Assembly (NCBI RefSeq): GCF_015706575.1
Contig: NW_024037063.1
Location: 15,376,927 to 15,440,926, forward strand
DNA from: Patiria miniata
Taxonomy: Eukaryota; Echinodermata; Asteroidea; Valvatida; Asterinidae
Direction: 5' to 3'
DNA length: 64,000 nt
Shown here in pieces: positions 55,301 to 64,000 of this stretch (position 1 is its first letter; each line of letters opens with the position of its first letter). The notes beneath the pieces were generated by a model. That model saw only the letters and a program-made list of their open reading frames with translations, had not been told where the DNA came from and did no database searches. Both the position numbers and the translations under genes were made by a program.

Positions 55301-58300
55301 CAAACTGTAGCACCATTGGCTGTGCTCTGATTAAAGACATCCAAGAGAAGTTGCCAGCTCTGCTTGTATTATGCATCAGCATTCCTGAATGGAAACAATC
55401 TGAAGAAGCGACACCAATCACTTCACTTCCTTGATTGATCCACCTCGGTTCTTGCCTTTACTTGCTGCAAATACATCTTCTAGCAGTTCATGTTGAATTT
55501 CATTTGGTACATTGACTGACTCTTCATTTAGAATTTGAATTCCCCAATCTAATTTTTTTTATTAGGACTTTGTACATAGGATTGGGACTGTAAATAAGAC
55601 TTCAAATGCATAAACTATGGCCATTCTGGAAAGCAGCAACGGTGTGGCATGGTATGTGATTTATTATGCTTGATGACAATTTACTTGCGTACGTCCATAG
55701 CCATTGCCCTTGACGTTTCATTTTACTGCAGAACCTGTACTTAACCACTGTGCAGACAAAACATTCTAAACCTTACTGTAACAATGAATGACTGGGTCAT
55801 TTCACTTAGCCCTGTTGCAATATTCCATGGGAGACTTCTGAGTATTGGTGGCAGCAAACACACCGGTCCCTTTCACTTGTTTACGTCACGTTTAAGCTAA
55901 AGCGCGCATACTCAATATGACGCAAACCATGGAAAAAGGAAAGGTGTGTTCACTGCCACCAACGTCTAAAAGTCTCCCATTGATAGTTGCCGATCATTGA
56001 AAAGTGTATAACTTTAACATCCTGAGATGAGATCAAGTAATAAGGTGCTTGTGATGCTTTAATTTACAGGCATCCCAGACTCTCAGAAAAAGGAGACTGG
56101 AAGGCAGTTCATGTGAATATAAGTGCTACAAATCCATCTGTTTTCTAAATGCGGGTCCCGTTTAAACATTCCGGACAAATTGTGTTTTGATTTCGACCTT
56201 TTTGTTTTAAAGTTTCAACGAGTAAATTTCAAATCCTCAACTGTAAATACTGAACCTCACTCCTAAGGTGCAACCTGTTGTTTCATGACATTCACCACCC
56301 TCTATTATGCATCTCTATATTGTGATTCATGCCAAATATTACTCCTTCCTTCATGTTCTTAAGGATGAGGAGCGCATGTTTTTACTTCCCTGTTTGTCAA
56401 AAGAGCATTAAGTGCACACATACAATTGTGCAAAGCACTAAGCAAAAGCTTCTAGTTGAGATCATCAGATTTTAGTCTTACCGTATTCCTTAGCCCTAAT
56501 CTGCTGAATGCAACAGAAAGGACCAGAACCGTTGCATTTAGCAGTCAACTCAAGTCCCATGCTTCGTTGCAGGGATCATAGTGCCAAGGAGGATACAAGA
56601 TCCACTGTTGCATTTGGTTGCATATACCAGTAGCAGGGTTCTCATTTCATGTGTTGGATATATTTAGCAGGGTACTTACTACAGGTAGTATTTTGTAGCT
56701 TTAGGTGAGGTTAGGGCTAATTAGACACCCCTATTCCAATTACAAATATTAATAAAGGGGGTACTTACTGCTGCTGAAGTCGTGTTTGGTCTGTCTTGTG
56801 TTGGTTGCGCTGATCTTGAGTAACGTATGACATCAATTCTAGTGACTCTTTGATACGCATTAGCAACTCATAGTTGGCACGACCTTTGACCTGAAAGATT
56901 AAGAAAAACGGGGAACAATGACAAACTGCAACATTTTCAGGCCAATGAGATAATTTGCAAATTAGCTACATTGTAAATCCAGGTCTTACTTGAAGTAAAC
57001 ATAGGCTGGGATGAAGTACATGACTTTGTGTGATAAGTTATCCTGATATTGCAGACACAGTTAACGTGACTTACCATGATACAATACACTTCTTCATCAG
57101 GCTTTTTCCTCTTGCCTCCTATTTGTGTCACACTGAATGACTGGGTCATTTTACTCTGTCCTGTAGCAATAGTCAAACCGAACATAACTTCAAAAGGGGA
57201 CTTCTTACAAAACTGAAACAATTATTTACCCAAAGATATGTAAAAGACAACACAAATTTTGGGAATAAAATTCACAAGTTTTCAAATGCCGTGTGATGCT
57301 CTGAATAAGCCCTTCAAGTACATAATCATATTTCCCCTGTATGAGCAATCATTTCTTTTTTTCTAACAATAAACTTTTCCCTTTTCTTTTACAATTTCCA
57401 TTATTTTTTTGAGCAAATGATTGTTGCCTTTTTGGTTATGATTTCCATTTTTTTCAGAATGATTAATGATTCCTTTTTCAAAAAACATCTTTTGTATTAA
57501 TCAAACAGCTTTGTGTTTAGTGTGTTTTAAGTTTCCACTGAAGATCCCATTGTCATCCTATTACTTGCTGACAGCACATGTGTGCTTGTATCCATGCACA
57601 TGTGTGCTTGTATCCATGCACATGTGTGCTTGTATCCATGCACATGTATGCTTGTATCCATGCACATGTCTGCTTGTATCTATGCACATGTGTGCTTGCA
57701 TCCATGCACATGTATGCTTGCATCTATGCACATGTCTGCTTGTATCTATGCACATGTGTGCTTGCATCCATGCACATGTGTGCTTGTATCTATGCACATG
57801 TATGCTTGTATCCATGCACATGTATGCTTGCATCCATGCACATGTGTGCTTGTATCCATGCACATGTATGCTTGCATCCATGCACATGTGTGCTTGTATC
57901 TATGCACATGTATGCTTGTATCCATGCACATGTATGCTTGCATCCATGCACATGTATGCTTGCATCTGCACATGTGTGCTTGTATCTATGGACATGTGTG
58001 CTTGCATCTGCACATGTGTGCTTGTATCCATGCACATGTGCTTGTATGGAATAACCAAATAATCATTGCGGGCTTACTGTCAATCAAAATCTTCATTATT
58101 CCATTATTCTCACCCCGTTTGAGTGGTTTCTTATTTTGTTTTTCTGTTTGGTGTTTCTCTTCTCCTTTCCTGTCTCTGCCTGGGCATGCACAGACTCTTA
58201 CATCAATCACCTGCCTCCCTAAGACTTGGCCACTGAGAGACAAAAATAGTACATCATCAGTTGTGTCTTACAATGAACTGGGAAATGAACGGTAGGTATA

Positions 58301-61300
58301 TACCATCAATATACAACATTATAGGTGACTCTTTACAAATATTTTGTGACTGGCAACGTACAAAAAAAGTGATTTATTTTGCTTTGCTGAACCCACCAAG
58401 TGTGCTAAGCACTATTTCAGCTGAGCAATGATCAGCCTGGGTGTCATTCATGTTGCACAGTCTCAGCACAAACTCGTAACTTGTTCCAAAGCTGCTATTT
58501 TTGCTGGTCTATGTAAAGAAGTTACACCATATTATAAAGGCTGAACAGCTTTCAATGAATAGGTTTGAATGAAGTTCTTGAAGGGACCAGTGCAAATGTA
58601 GAGAAGTTTACAAGAATTCCAAGGTAAACCAAAGACAAGTCCTGGCCAACAGGCTGGGACACTGGAAATGGAACTTGAGATGGAATCCAGACTTCAGTGT
58701 TATGAAGAATTGATTCTCGGTAGTAACAATTCCACTTTAAAATATATACATCATAATTGATCAATTTGTTAATGAGAGAGGAATTACACCACTCAATGAC
58801 CTTGCACACTGATTAACATGTACAGGTCATTAGTAATATTACGGTCATTTTTCAAATAGCTTTCATGATTTATTTAATTTGAATCACTTCCAAATGTTGT
58901 AGGAGTTGGCCACATCCATGGAATCTGTACAAAAGTACCCCCTCAACGGTTAAAAATAACAGCGTTGCTGTTGAAACCCCTCAGCCGAAGTTTGTCGAAA
59001 AGGGCAAACTGACATTCCATGCAGAAACCATTAACTCACCACTGTGACCTTGACCTTTGACCCCAAAACCTATCCCAACTTGCCTACTCCCAAGGGTAAC
59101 CCCCTAGCAAAGTAAGACACCAAAATCTCATTTCTAACTCAAGTTACCATCCAAAAACCATTTACATTTAACTCACCACGGTGACCTTGACCTTTGACCT
59201 TTTGGCCCCAAAACCTATCCCAACTTGCCTACTCCCCAGGGCAAACCCCTACCAAAGTAAGACACCAAAATCTCATTTCTAATTCAAGTTATCATCCAGA
59301 AACCATTTACCTTTAGCTCACCACAGTGACCTTGACCTTTGACCTTTTTGACCCCCAAACCAATCCCAACTTGCCTACTCCCCAGGGCAACCCCCTACCA
59401 AAGTAAGACACCAAAATCTCATTTCTAGCTGAAGTTATCATCCGGAAACCTTTTACATTTAACTCACCACGGTGACCTTGACCTTTGACCTTTTGACCCC
59501 AAAACTAATCCCAACTTACCTACTCCCAAGGGCAACCCCCTACCAAAGTTAGACATCAAAATCTCATTTCTAACTCAAGTTATCATCCGGAAACCATTTC
59601 CCTTTAACTCACCACAGTGACCTTGAACTTTGACCTTTTGACCCCAAAACCAATCCCAACTTGCCTACTCCCAAGGGCAACCCCCTACCGAAGTTACAAT
59701 CCCAAACAACATTTCTCACTCAAGTTATCATCCGGAAACTAAGCTGCCCGGACGGACGCTCCAGCCAGACGGAATTGTGTTCCCATTATCCCTTTTTCTA
59801 AAGATTCTCTTCTGGGGTGATGTTTTTCTATTGTGAAAATAGTGGGGTGATGTGTCCTGAAAGGAACATCACCCCACAAGGGGGGTATGGTCAGAACGGC
59901 CCGACGGCCCGACAGACAGACGGACGGACGGACGCCGTAGGCGATGACAATAGAGTTGGGTGAGAATTCTTCGAACATTTCTTCAGCCTATTGCTGATGG
60001 TGCCTGAAGCTCACATAAAGACGCTACAGGTAAGTGCAGATTCATAATAGATTAGTCGTACGTACTACTAACAGTACACACGTGAACCAGTACTCGCACA
60101 TGATGGCACACTCAAATGCTCCATCTCTTGTTTAGGCAATGAGTTCATAGGGTAATGGTTCGCAGATTGTAAGACTGAGCAAATACCTGTTTTCCAAAGT
60201 AAAGACAGTTTGAATCTGTCTCCTGTTCAATCCTCCCACACAGGATAAGAAGCACTTGAAGGTCAGGAGGTAGGTGGTATGCTCAGTGCCAACCTGTGGC
60301 ATATTGTAGGCCATTGCTACACTCATTCTGCCAGTTGTAGTGTCTTCATCGTATAAGGCAGATGGATCCGAGCAAGTGATGAGGTGGTGAGCTGAGCGTT
60401 CTGTACATGGATGGATAGCAACAAGGATTCAAATCAAACTTCTGCTCCAGATAACTGAAAGAAAATTCACCTTAGAAGCGATTTCAGGCTAAAAAAAACA
60501 TGAAACAAAAGTATAAGTTAAACTACATGTAGACACAGACAACAGGCTATTGATTTCCCTCAGACAGCCCAAATGAGCCACAACTGAGAAATGTTTATGT
60601 GCAGGTCATACACGTTCTTAAATTTGAGGTGTGGATGCTTCTGAAACGCTGTAAGGACCATGCATTATGGTACAATCTTAGTAAGCATGGTACATTCTCA
60701 TTTAAGTTTTCAAATTCAGATTGCCAGATTAGTCCATAGCAGAGGTGGGGAAGTAGACGGATGTAGTTCGATATTTGTCAACAATGACTAGTGGACTGGA
60801 CTGAGAGTTCCTGACCTGATGGTGGGCCTTGATGGTTGGGGCACCTGCGGACTGCCTCCTGTACGTACTCTGGTTTCTTGAAGATAGGCATGGCCCGGAT
60901 GTAAGTACCTGGTGGAGGCTCCAGACTGGTCTTGAACATTATTGGACAGGCCTTGTCCTTATCTACAAACAACTTCTTTAGCGTTGGTGAAAACTGCAAT
61001 CAGACAAAATATGAAAAAAGGAAAATGTGTTATTATAATATACAAACCAATGCTATGATGGAGAGAAATCAGCATTTCAGGCTAATATTTAATAGCTAAG
61101 ATTTGGAGAAGCAAATACCACATTCCACAAGGAAGATCACTACCGACAACTACTGCATGTAATCCCACTGGGTTCCCCAGGTGCTCTTACATATGTACAA
61201 ATAAATTGTCTTTGCGAATGTTAAATCTTATAAAGTTCATTAAAGATGGGAACCAATCTTTTTATGCACATTTCTAGCCCCTCTGCCTTTTATCCCATAA

Positions 61301-62410
61301 GCCTTGAATTGCTCCAAAAAAACATTTTGTTGGAAAACCACTTATTGTTTTACTCAACTATTTTTTTTTTAATTCAAGCTCTGTAATGGCAGCTTGAACC
61401 CAATGGCTCATACTTTTTACTTTTTCATTTTCAAGACAACTGCCACAATGGCTGCGAGCCAATGGCACAGTACTTAATATAAGTGCAGAATACTGAAATG
61501 CGATAGTCGTCATTGCTGGATTCAAGAAATCCAATATGAGGCCAATACCTTTGCTTTGTTGTAAATGAAAGCATTGGGTGAATATGATCCTTCACAGCCA
61601 AATGCACAGACTTTTGTTAGATTTAAACACATTTCTGTTTTCCATCCAAATCGAATGCAGAGACTTCCTCTGGCCAAATTAGAAGCTCGTATTGCCCTCA
61701 GACCTGTTATCTTTAAAATGACTTTGATATTCTAAATTAACATAATTATTACCAAATTCAACAACAGGTAAATACTGGTTTCTTGCAGGGTCTCTTTTTC
61801 TTGGTACCTGGTGTTTTTGTCTTGTACATCATTAAGCAGACATAGGTTAATTACTTACTGTCCAGCTAACACTTTTTGCAGCAGTTGAGGTAGGCTGCCC
61901 CAGGTAGATTTCAAATCCATAATCACCTGTGTAGTCCACACTAAAATCAAAGCAATTTGTGTCAATTAACTGTTTAATTATCAGCATTTATAACAAAAAC
62001 AACAAAGCACGCTGATCAATCAATAATAATAAATTTGCTTCATTTTCAGTGACATGTGTTAATAACTTTGGGAATAAATTGCTGCAAAAACATTGTCGGT
62101 GCTTTTTGATGAGAAGTTTTTCAATACTTTTATGCAAATTTAATGGTCTTAAGCTACGTGCATGTCACATTATGACACACGTACAAACTATCCTTGCAAA
62201 CCTGAACAGATCCTGCATTCCTTTTTCGCTTCATTTCTTTTTCATGGGAGGGGGTAGTACAGTGAAGAGTCATGTGACTTACTTGCTGGGCAAGGCTTGT
62301 GATGCAGCACTGGTAGGTGGAGGGGTAGTAGTCGTATCAGTGGAATACTCAGACATTGGAGGACCAGGGGCAGCATTGTCTGGCAACATATTGGGTTGGA
62401 ACGACTGGGT
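46118..62410 (-). CDS. TP63/TP73: p53/p63/p73-family transcription factor with SAM domain, 5' partial
   Basis: Nuclear, sequence-specific transcription factor of the p53 family. Exons in transcript order: 62283-62410, 61859-61940, 60816-60993, 60187-60400, 58114-58232, 57075-57160, 56769-56890, 48100-48498, 46945-47038, 46118-46369. They join in phase into 557 residues plus stop. Seen, numbered from the first visible residue: DNA-binding domain about 44-223 with zinc ligands Cys121, His124, Cys179, Cys183 and contact arginines at 189, 213 and 220 (p53 Arg248, Arg273, Arg280); tetramerisation domain about 262-297; SAM domain about 440-496; FTLKQTMSF tail near 540. The SAM domain and tail identify the ancestral p63/p73 layout rather than vertebrate p53. 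The N-terminal transactivation exons are not in view, so the start is unknown. It is convergent with the chloride channel gene. Confidence 0.95.
46945..47038 (-). CDS. p53-family exon i, SAM domain first half
   Basis: Encodes [20 protein letters not shown] then [11 protein letters not shown], matching the p63/p73 SAM pattern L-x-x-LG-C-x-x-YLDxF. Donor GTGAGT, phase 0. Confidence 0.94.
47727..47957 (+). repeat. Dispersed 225-bp repeat, copy 2
   Basis: Direct, diverged copy of 2838-3062, inside the intron between p53-family exons h and i. No terminal inverted repeats or coding frame seen; family unknown. Confidence 0.75.
48100..48498 (-). CDS. p53-family exon h, Pro/Ser-rich linker to SAM
   Basis: Acceptor TATTACAG and donor GTTAGT; phase 2 on both sides, joining exon g and exon i exactly. 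Encodes 133 residues rich in Ser, Gln, Pro and His (starts [19 protein letters not shown]), the position and character of the p63/p73 linker between tetramerisation and SAM domains. No defined domain seen. Confidence 0.85.
52042..52412. mobile_element. Inverted-repeat element, about 370 bp
   Basis: GGCCAAAAAAAAAAGTCTCC followed by GGTTTCTGGTATG at the left is inverted at the right (CATACCAGAAACCGGAGAC then T run and GGGCC). Arms are about 35 bp. Subterminal GCGTCGCCG motifs occur at both ends. Non-coding. Confidence 0.83.
53233..53735 (-). mobile_element. TTAA-flanked MITE family A, copy 4
   Basis: In the long p53-family intron, reverse orientation. Ends TTTAAAGGGAAAATACAAC and GTACATTCCCTTTAA. 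Best-preserved copy; its centre is a perfect 34-bp palindrome (53394-53427). Confidence 0.88.
54124..54202 (-). CDS. Candidate alternative terminal exon of the p53-family gene
   Basis: Minus-strand acceptor TGTTCCAG ends at 54203. Joined to exon g in its phase 2, the exon completes a glutamine codon and adds 25 residues starting [12 protein letters not shown] and ending KCMD before TGA. The result would be a SAM-less, gamma-like isoform with a basic then acidic tail. It directly abuts the 75-bp minisatellite. No conservation supports it; the case rests on splice site, phase and a plausible short tail. Confidence 0.28.
54232..54893 (+). repeat. Minisatellite, 75-bp unit, about 9 copies
   Basis: Units share AACCCACTAGGACCCTCAAC, then ATCTCCATATCAACACTG and GGGTGTGGCATCCCA, spaced exactly 75 bp (for example 54421, 54496, 54571, 54646, 54721). 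The unit has no stop in several frames, so long open frames with 25-residue repeats run on both strands. No promoter or splice context makes these likely proteins. Confidence 0.95.
56769..56890 (-). CDS. p53-family exon g, tetramerisation domain
   Basis: Encodes [20 protein letters not shown] and a Gln-rich continuation, closely matching p63/p73 ([12 protein letters not shown]). Ends in phase 2 within a glutamine codon at GTAAGT. The next intron is about 8.3 kb. Confidence 0.96.
57075..57160 (-). CDS. p53-family exon f, nuclear-localisation-like linker
   Basis: Encodes [20 protein letters not shown] then [18 protein letters not shown] corresponds to the KKRRSPDDE stretch before the p63/p73 tetramerisation domain and looks like a basic nuclear localisation signal. 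Phase 0 at GTAAGT. Confidence 0.92.
57575..58047 (+). repeat. Minisatellite, 22-bp unit, about 21 copies
   Basis: Unit TGCACATGTGTGCTTGTATC plus CA, with small variants (CATGTCTG, CATGTATG, TTGCATC). It lies about 65 bp from the donor of p53-family exon e. Each unit has a CATG core in a purine/pyrimidine context resembling a p53 half site with one or two mismatches. Confidence 0.95.
58114..58232 (-). CDS. p53-family exon e, end of DNA-binding domain
   Basis: Encodes [20 protein letters not shown] then RK and a Lys/Glu-rich linker ending KKPLKR. CACPGRD is the p53 H2-helix signature. Donor GTGAGA, phase 1. A second in-phase donor (GTAAGC) lies 42 bp further on. Confidence 0.94.
59033..59740 (+). 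repeat. Tandem array of about 144-bp units, five copies
   Basis: Units start AACTCACCACGGTGACCTTG near 59033, 59169, 59315, 59461 and 59606. Each contains TGACCTTGACCTTTGACC, that is three AGGTCA-type half sites on the minus strand spaced 0 and 1. The right flank turns into GGACGGACGGAC and GACAGACAGACGG simple repeats (about 59890-59935). Lies in the intron between exons d and e. Confidence 0.92.
60187..60400 (-). CDS. p53-family exon d, DNA-binding domain core
   Basis: Encodes [20 protein letters not shown], then [13 protein letters not shown], then [15 protein letters not shown] with two zinc cysteines and the MNRR-like DNA-contact loop. The L2 loop joining exon c is about five residues shorter than in human p63. 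Confidence 0.96.
60816..60993 (-). CDS. p53-family exon c, DNA-binding domain
   Basis: Encodes [18 protein letters not shown], then [19 protein letters not shown] and RRCPNHQ, carrying two zinc ligands (Cys, His) and the Arg equivalent to p53 Arg175. Donor at ATCAG/GTCAGG, phase 1. The open frame continues into the intron but leaves the family pattern there. Confidence 0.96.
61859..61940 (-). CDS. p53-family exon b, start of DNA-binding domain
   Basis: Encodes [20 protein letters not shown] then AKSVSWT, matching the Y-G-F and T-A-K-S-V pattern that opens the p53 DNA-binding domain. Donor GTAAGT, phase 0. Confidence 0.92.
62283..62410 (-). CDS. p53-family exon a (first visible)
   Basis: Acceptor TTGTCAG, donor GTAAGT. 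Encodes [20 protein letters not shown] and a Thr/Pro-rich linker ending LPS, like the proline-rich region before the p53 DNA-binding domain. Phase 0 in, phase 2 out. Weakly conserved; supported by phase. Confidence 0.8.
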
Positions 62411-64000
62411 CTGACAACAAATAAAGTAAGAACAAAAAAGACATTTTTAATTACTTACATGTGGGTCCACCAATTAACATCAAATCATTCTATTTTATGT
62501 AACAATGTTTCCTTCTCGTAAGCTGTTTGTATTGGACTATTTTTGGGTGAGATTTTAACAAGACAAGTTAATCTGAATGGCTACGTATAACAGTTAATAC
62601 TGCCTTGTTACAAAGCATGTTAAAATGGTTAATGACCAGTGTCCATAATCTTCATTGACTTCCATAAACAAAGTCAAGTGCAAGTGTATGAAGAAAGGAT
62701 TGAATGCCAGCTGAAGAACCATGCACAGCCGGTGTGCAAGTGCCTGTGTAGTGTGACCTTCATGCTGTGCTGTTTGTACTGTGTTATGGACTGGACTTGC
62801 ACTGTCTACACTGGACATTAAAAAAACAATTGACCAGGTCACTTTTACTGGACAAAGTTTGGCTGGTACAAGTAGTCACTTGGCTCAGGAAAAGTAACTG
62901 AGAGGAAAGTTTTCCAAGCTGTTGACACTGGACTTAACATGGCAAAATAACCATCGTCTCAGTGAGTTCTACCCCCAAAACAAACCCTGAGTGCAAAGTC
63001 TGCAGACCATTTATGCATCACCATTTAAAGTGTACCATTTTTTTTGGGATTGGTGCAATTTAGTCAGCTCTTTCGGGCTGATTTAGACTATTAGAGGATT
63101 TAAGCAATTTAACTACAAAATTCCATAGGGAAAAACAGTGTCAATCATGTGTTATATGTACTGTAAATCAATTGATTGACACAGACAAAATCTAGAAGTC
63201 AACAGTTACGACACAAAACAAATTTTCATTGGGTACATGCATGTTCTGGAAAACAAAACTACATTTTTCTCTTTTGGATGTCTTTGCAACACTTTGAGTA
63301 AGGACTTTAATTTTGGGTCTCTTACCAATCAAAAGACCCACCATAAACTGTTAAAGTTTGTTTGTATATATTCGTACACACCGTGTGCATGTCCATGTCC
63401 ATGTCAATGTACATGAAGATGTACATGAAGGTGTACATGTACACGTCTACATGTACATGTACACAGCATGTTCCCCTAAGTAAAACTAATAACATTTTGG
63501 GAAACCACTTACCACCAAGCGACTGACTAATTTTGAAAGCTTTACTTTTGGTCCTGTATTAATAAACATCTTGCCTCTGTTCTTTAAGAACATGTACATG
63601 AAAGTTGATGTCCAGCTAGTGATCTTTCATCCCCAACTCACTTTACACTGTACACATACATTGTACTTTGACCCACTTCAACACAGTGAGCATTAGCATC
63701 AAGTAGAGCACCCAATTCTAGTGGACTTCAAATTGTCCGTAATCATTGAGCTATGACAGGCCATGTCTGGGCACCATTCAGTCACCAATTGGCATGATCA
63801 ATATTTCACTGAAAGCACGCAAAGCCCAATGAGAGCATGAGAATCCACCTGATCAAAATACAGGCGCATCAAAACGATCTCATTCCTGACCAGGGGAACT
63901 GTATTTTCAATAGATGAACAGTACTCATTATACCAAATGTAAAGGTACATGTTTGATTACAGCCAAACAAAAATGACACTGCAATGACACACACCCCTAC
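62411..64000. other. Unassigned sequence upstream of first visible p53-family exon
   Basis: Should lie in an intron of the p53-family gene or hold its N-terminal exons. I looked on the minus strand for an F-x-x-x-L-W transactivation motif with splice sites and found none. Only an ACATGT-rich tract near 63370-63475 stands out. Confidence 0.4.
63370..63475. repeat. ACATGT-rich simple tract
   Basis: Short interrupted repeats of TGTACATG, GTCCATGTCCATGTC and ACATGTACATGTACAC. The same hexamer is scattered through the whole window. Confidence 0.7.

Larger units (their letters stand above)
48499..56768 (-). other. Long p53-family intron, 8.3 kb
   Basis: Separates the tetramerisation exon from the SAM-side exons. 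Contains a 19-bp C run (48793-48811), G-rich tracts near 50250 and 50470, a 370-bp inverted-repeat element, MITE A copy 4, the 75-bp minisatellite and the candidate alternative terminal exon. No other exon recognised. Confidence 0.6.

Noticed and set aside
57575-58047. Possible CRISPR-like array
   Set aside because: The units are contiguous with no unique spacers, and the genome is clearly animal.
57466-58295. Cys/His-rich open frames ([10 protein letters not shown]-like repeats) up to 237 codons
   Set aside because: By-product of the 22-bp minisatellite, which cycles through all frames in 66 bp. No independent evidence for a gene.
60778-60815. Continuation of p53-family exon c to TGA near 60778
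   Set aside because: Reads into the intron past a good GT donor; exon d joins in phase from 60816 and restores the family pattern.
62594-62842. Minus-strand 82-codon frame as an N-terminal p53-family exon
   Set aside because: No transactivation motif and no acceptor/donor pair that fits the phase of exon a.

Overview
The window is animal nuclear DNA: two large, intron-rich genes with canonical GT-AG introns, embedded in AT-rich sequence full of short non-autonomous DNA transposons and minisatellites. The gene structures, the single pre-vertebrate-style p53-family gene with a SAM domain, and the many ACATGT-rich tracts suggest a marine invertebrate. An invertebrate deuterostome (echinoderm, hemichordate or amphioxus) is my first guess, but a mollusc or other spiralian cannot be excluded from sequence alone. 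No prokaryotic gene, rRNA, tRNA, CRISPR array, retrovirus-like element or LTR element was recognised.

Layout. 1-4685: gene-free upstream DNA with at least four repeat units. 4686-36003, plus strand: a complete 22-exon gene for a ClC-1/2/K-type chloride channel, closest in motif content to ClC-2; all exon phases join into one 1030-residue frame. Its introns carry most of the transposons: mariner-like, pogo-like and TTAA-flanked MITEs, two families with ends related to ACCGTAATTT, and a large minisatellite. 36004-46117: the shared 3' side of two convergent genes, with untranslated sequence, a hAT-like element with an 8-bp target duplication and other small inverted-repeat elements. 46118-62410, minus strand: ten exons, joining in frame, of a p53/p63/p73-family gene (557 residues seen). 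They encode the DNA-binding domain with all four zinc ligands, the tetramerisation domain, a SAM domain and a p63-alpha-like C-terminal inhibitory segment. The 5' end lies beyond the window or was not recognised. Its 8.3-kb intron holds a possible alternative terminal exon and a 75-bp minisatellite; other introns hold a 22-bp minisatellite and an array of about 144-bp units rich in nuclear-receptor-like half sites.

The two proteins do not belong to a common pathway. The interest of the pairing is positional: in human, CLCN2 and TP63 lie on 3q27-q28, and CLCNKA/CLCNKB and TP73 on 1p36, so a tail-to-tail ClC/p53-family pair here looks like the unduplicated ancestral linkage. Other points worth a second look are the long N-terminal extension of the channel, a probable GC-AG intron, a pogo-like element nested in a MITE with a visible TA duplication, a 34-bp perfect palindrome inside a repeat family, and the possible short C-terminal isoform of the p53-family protein.
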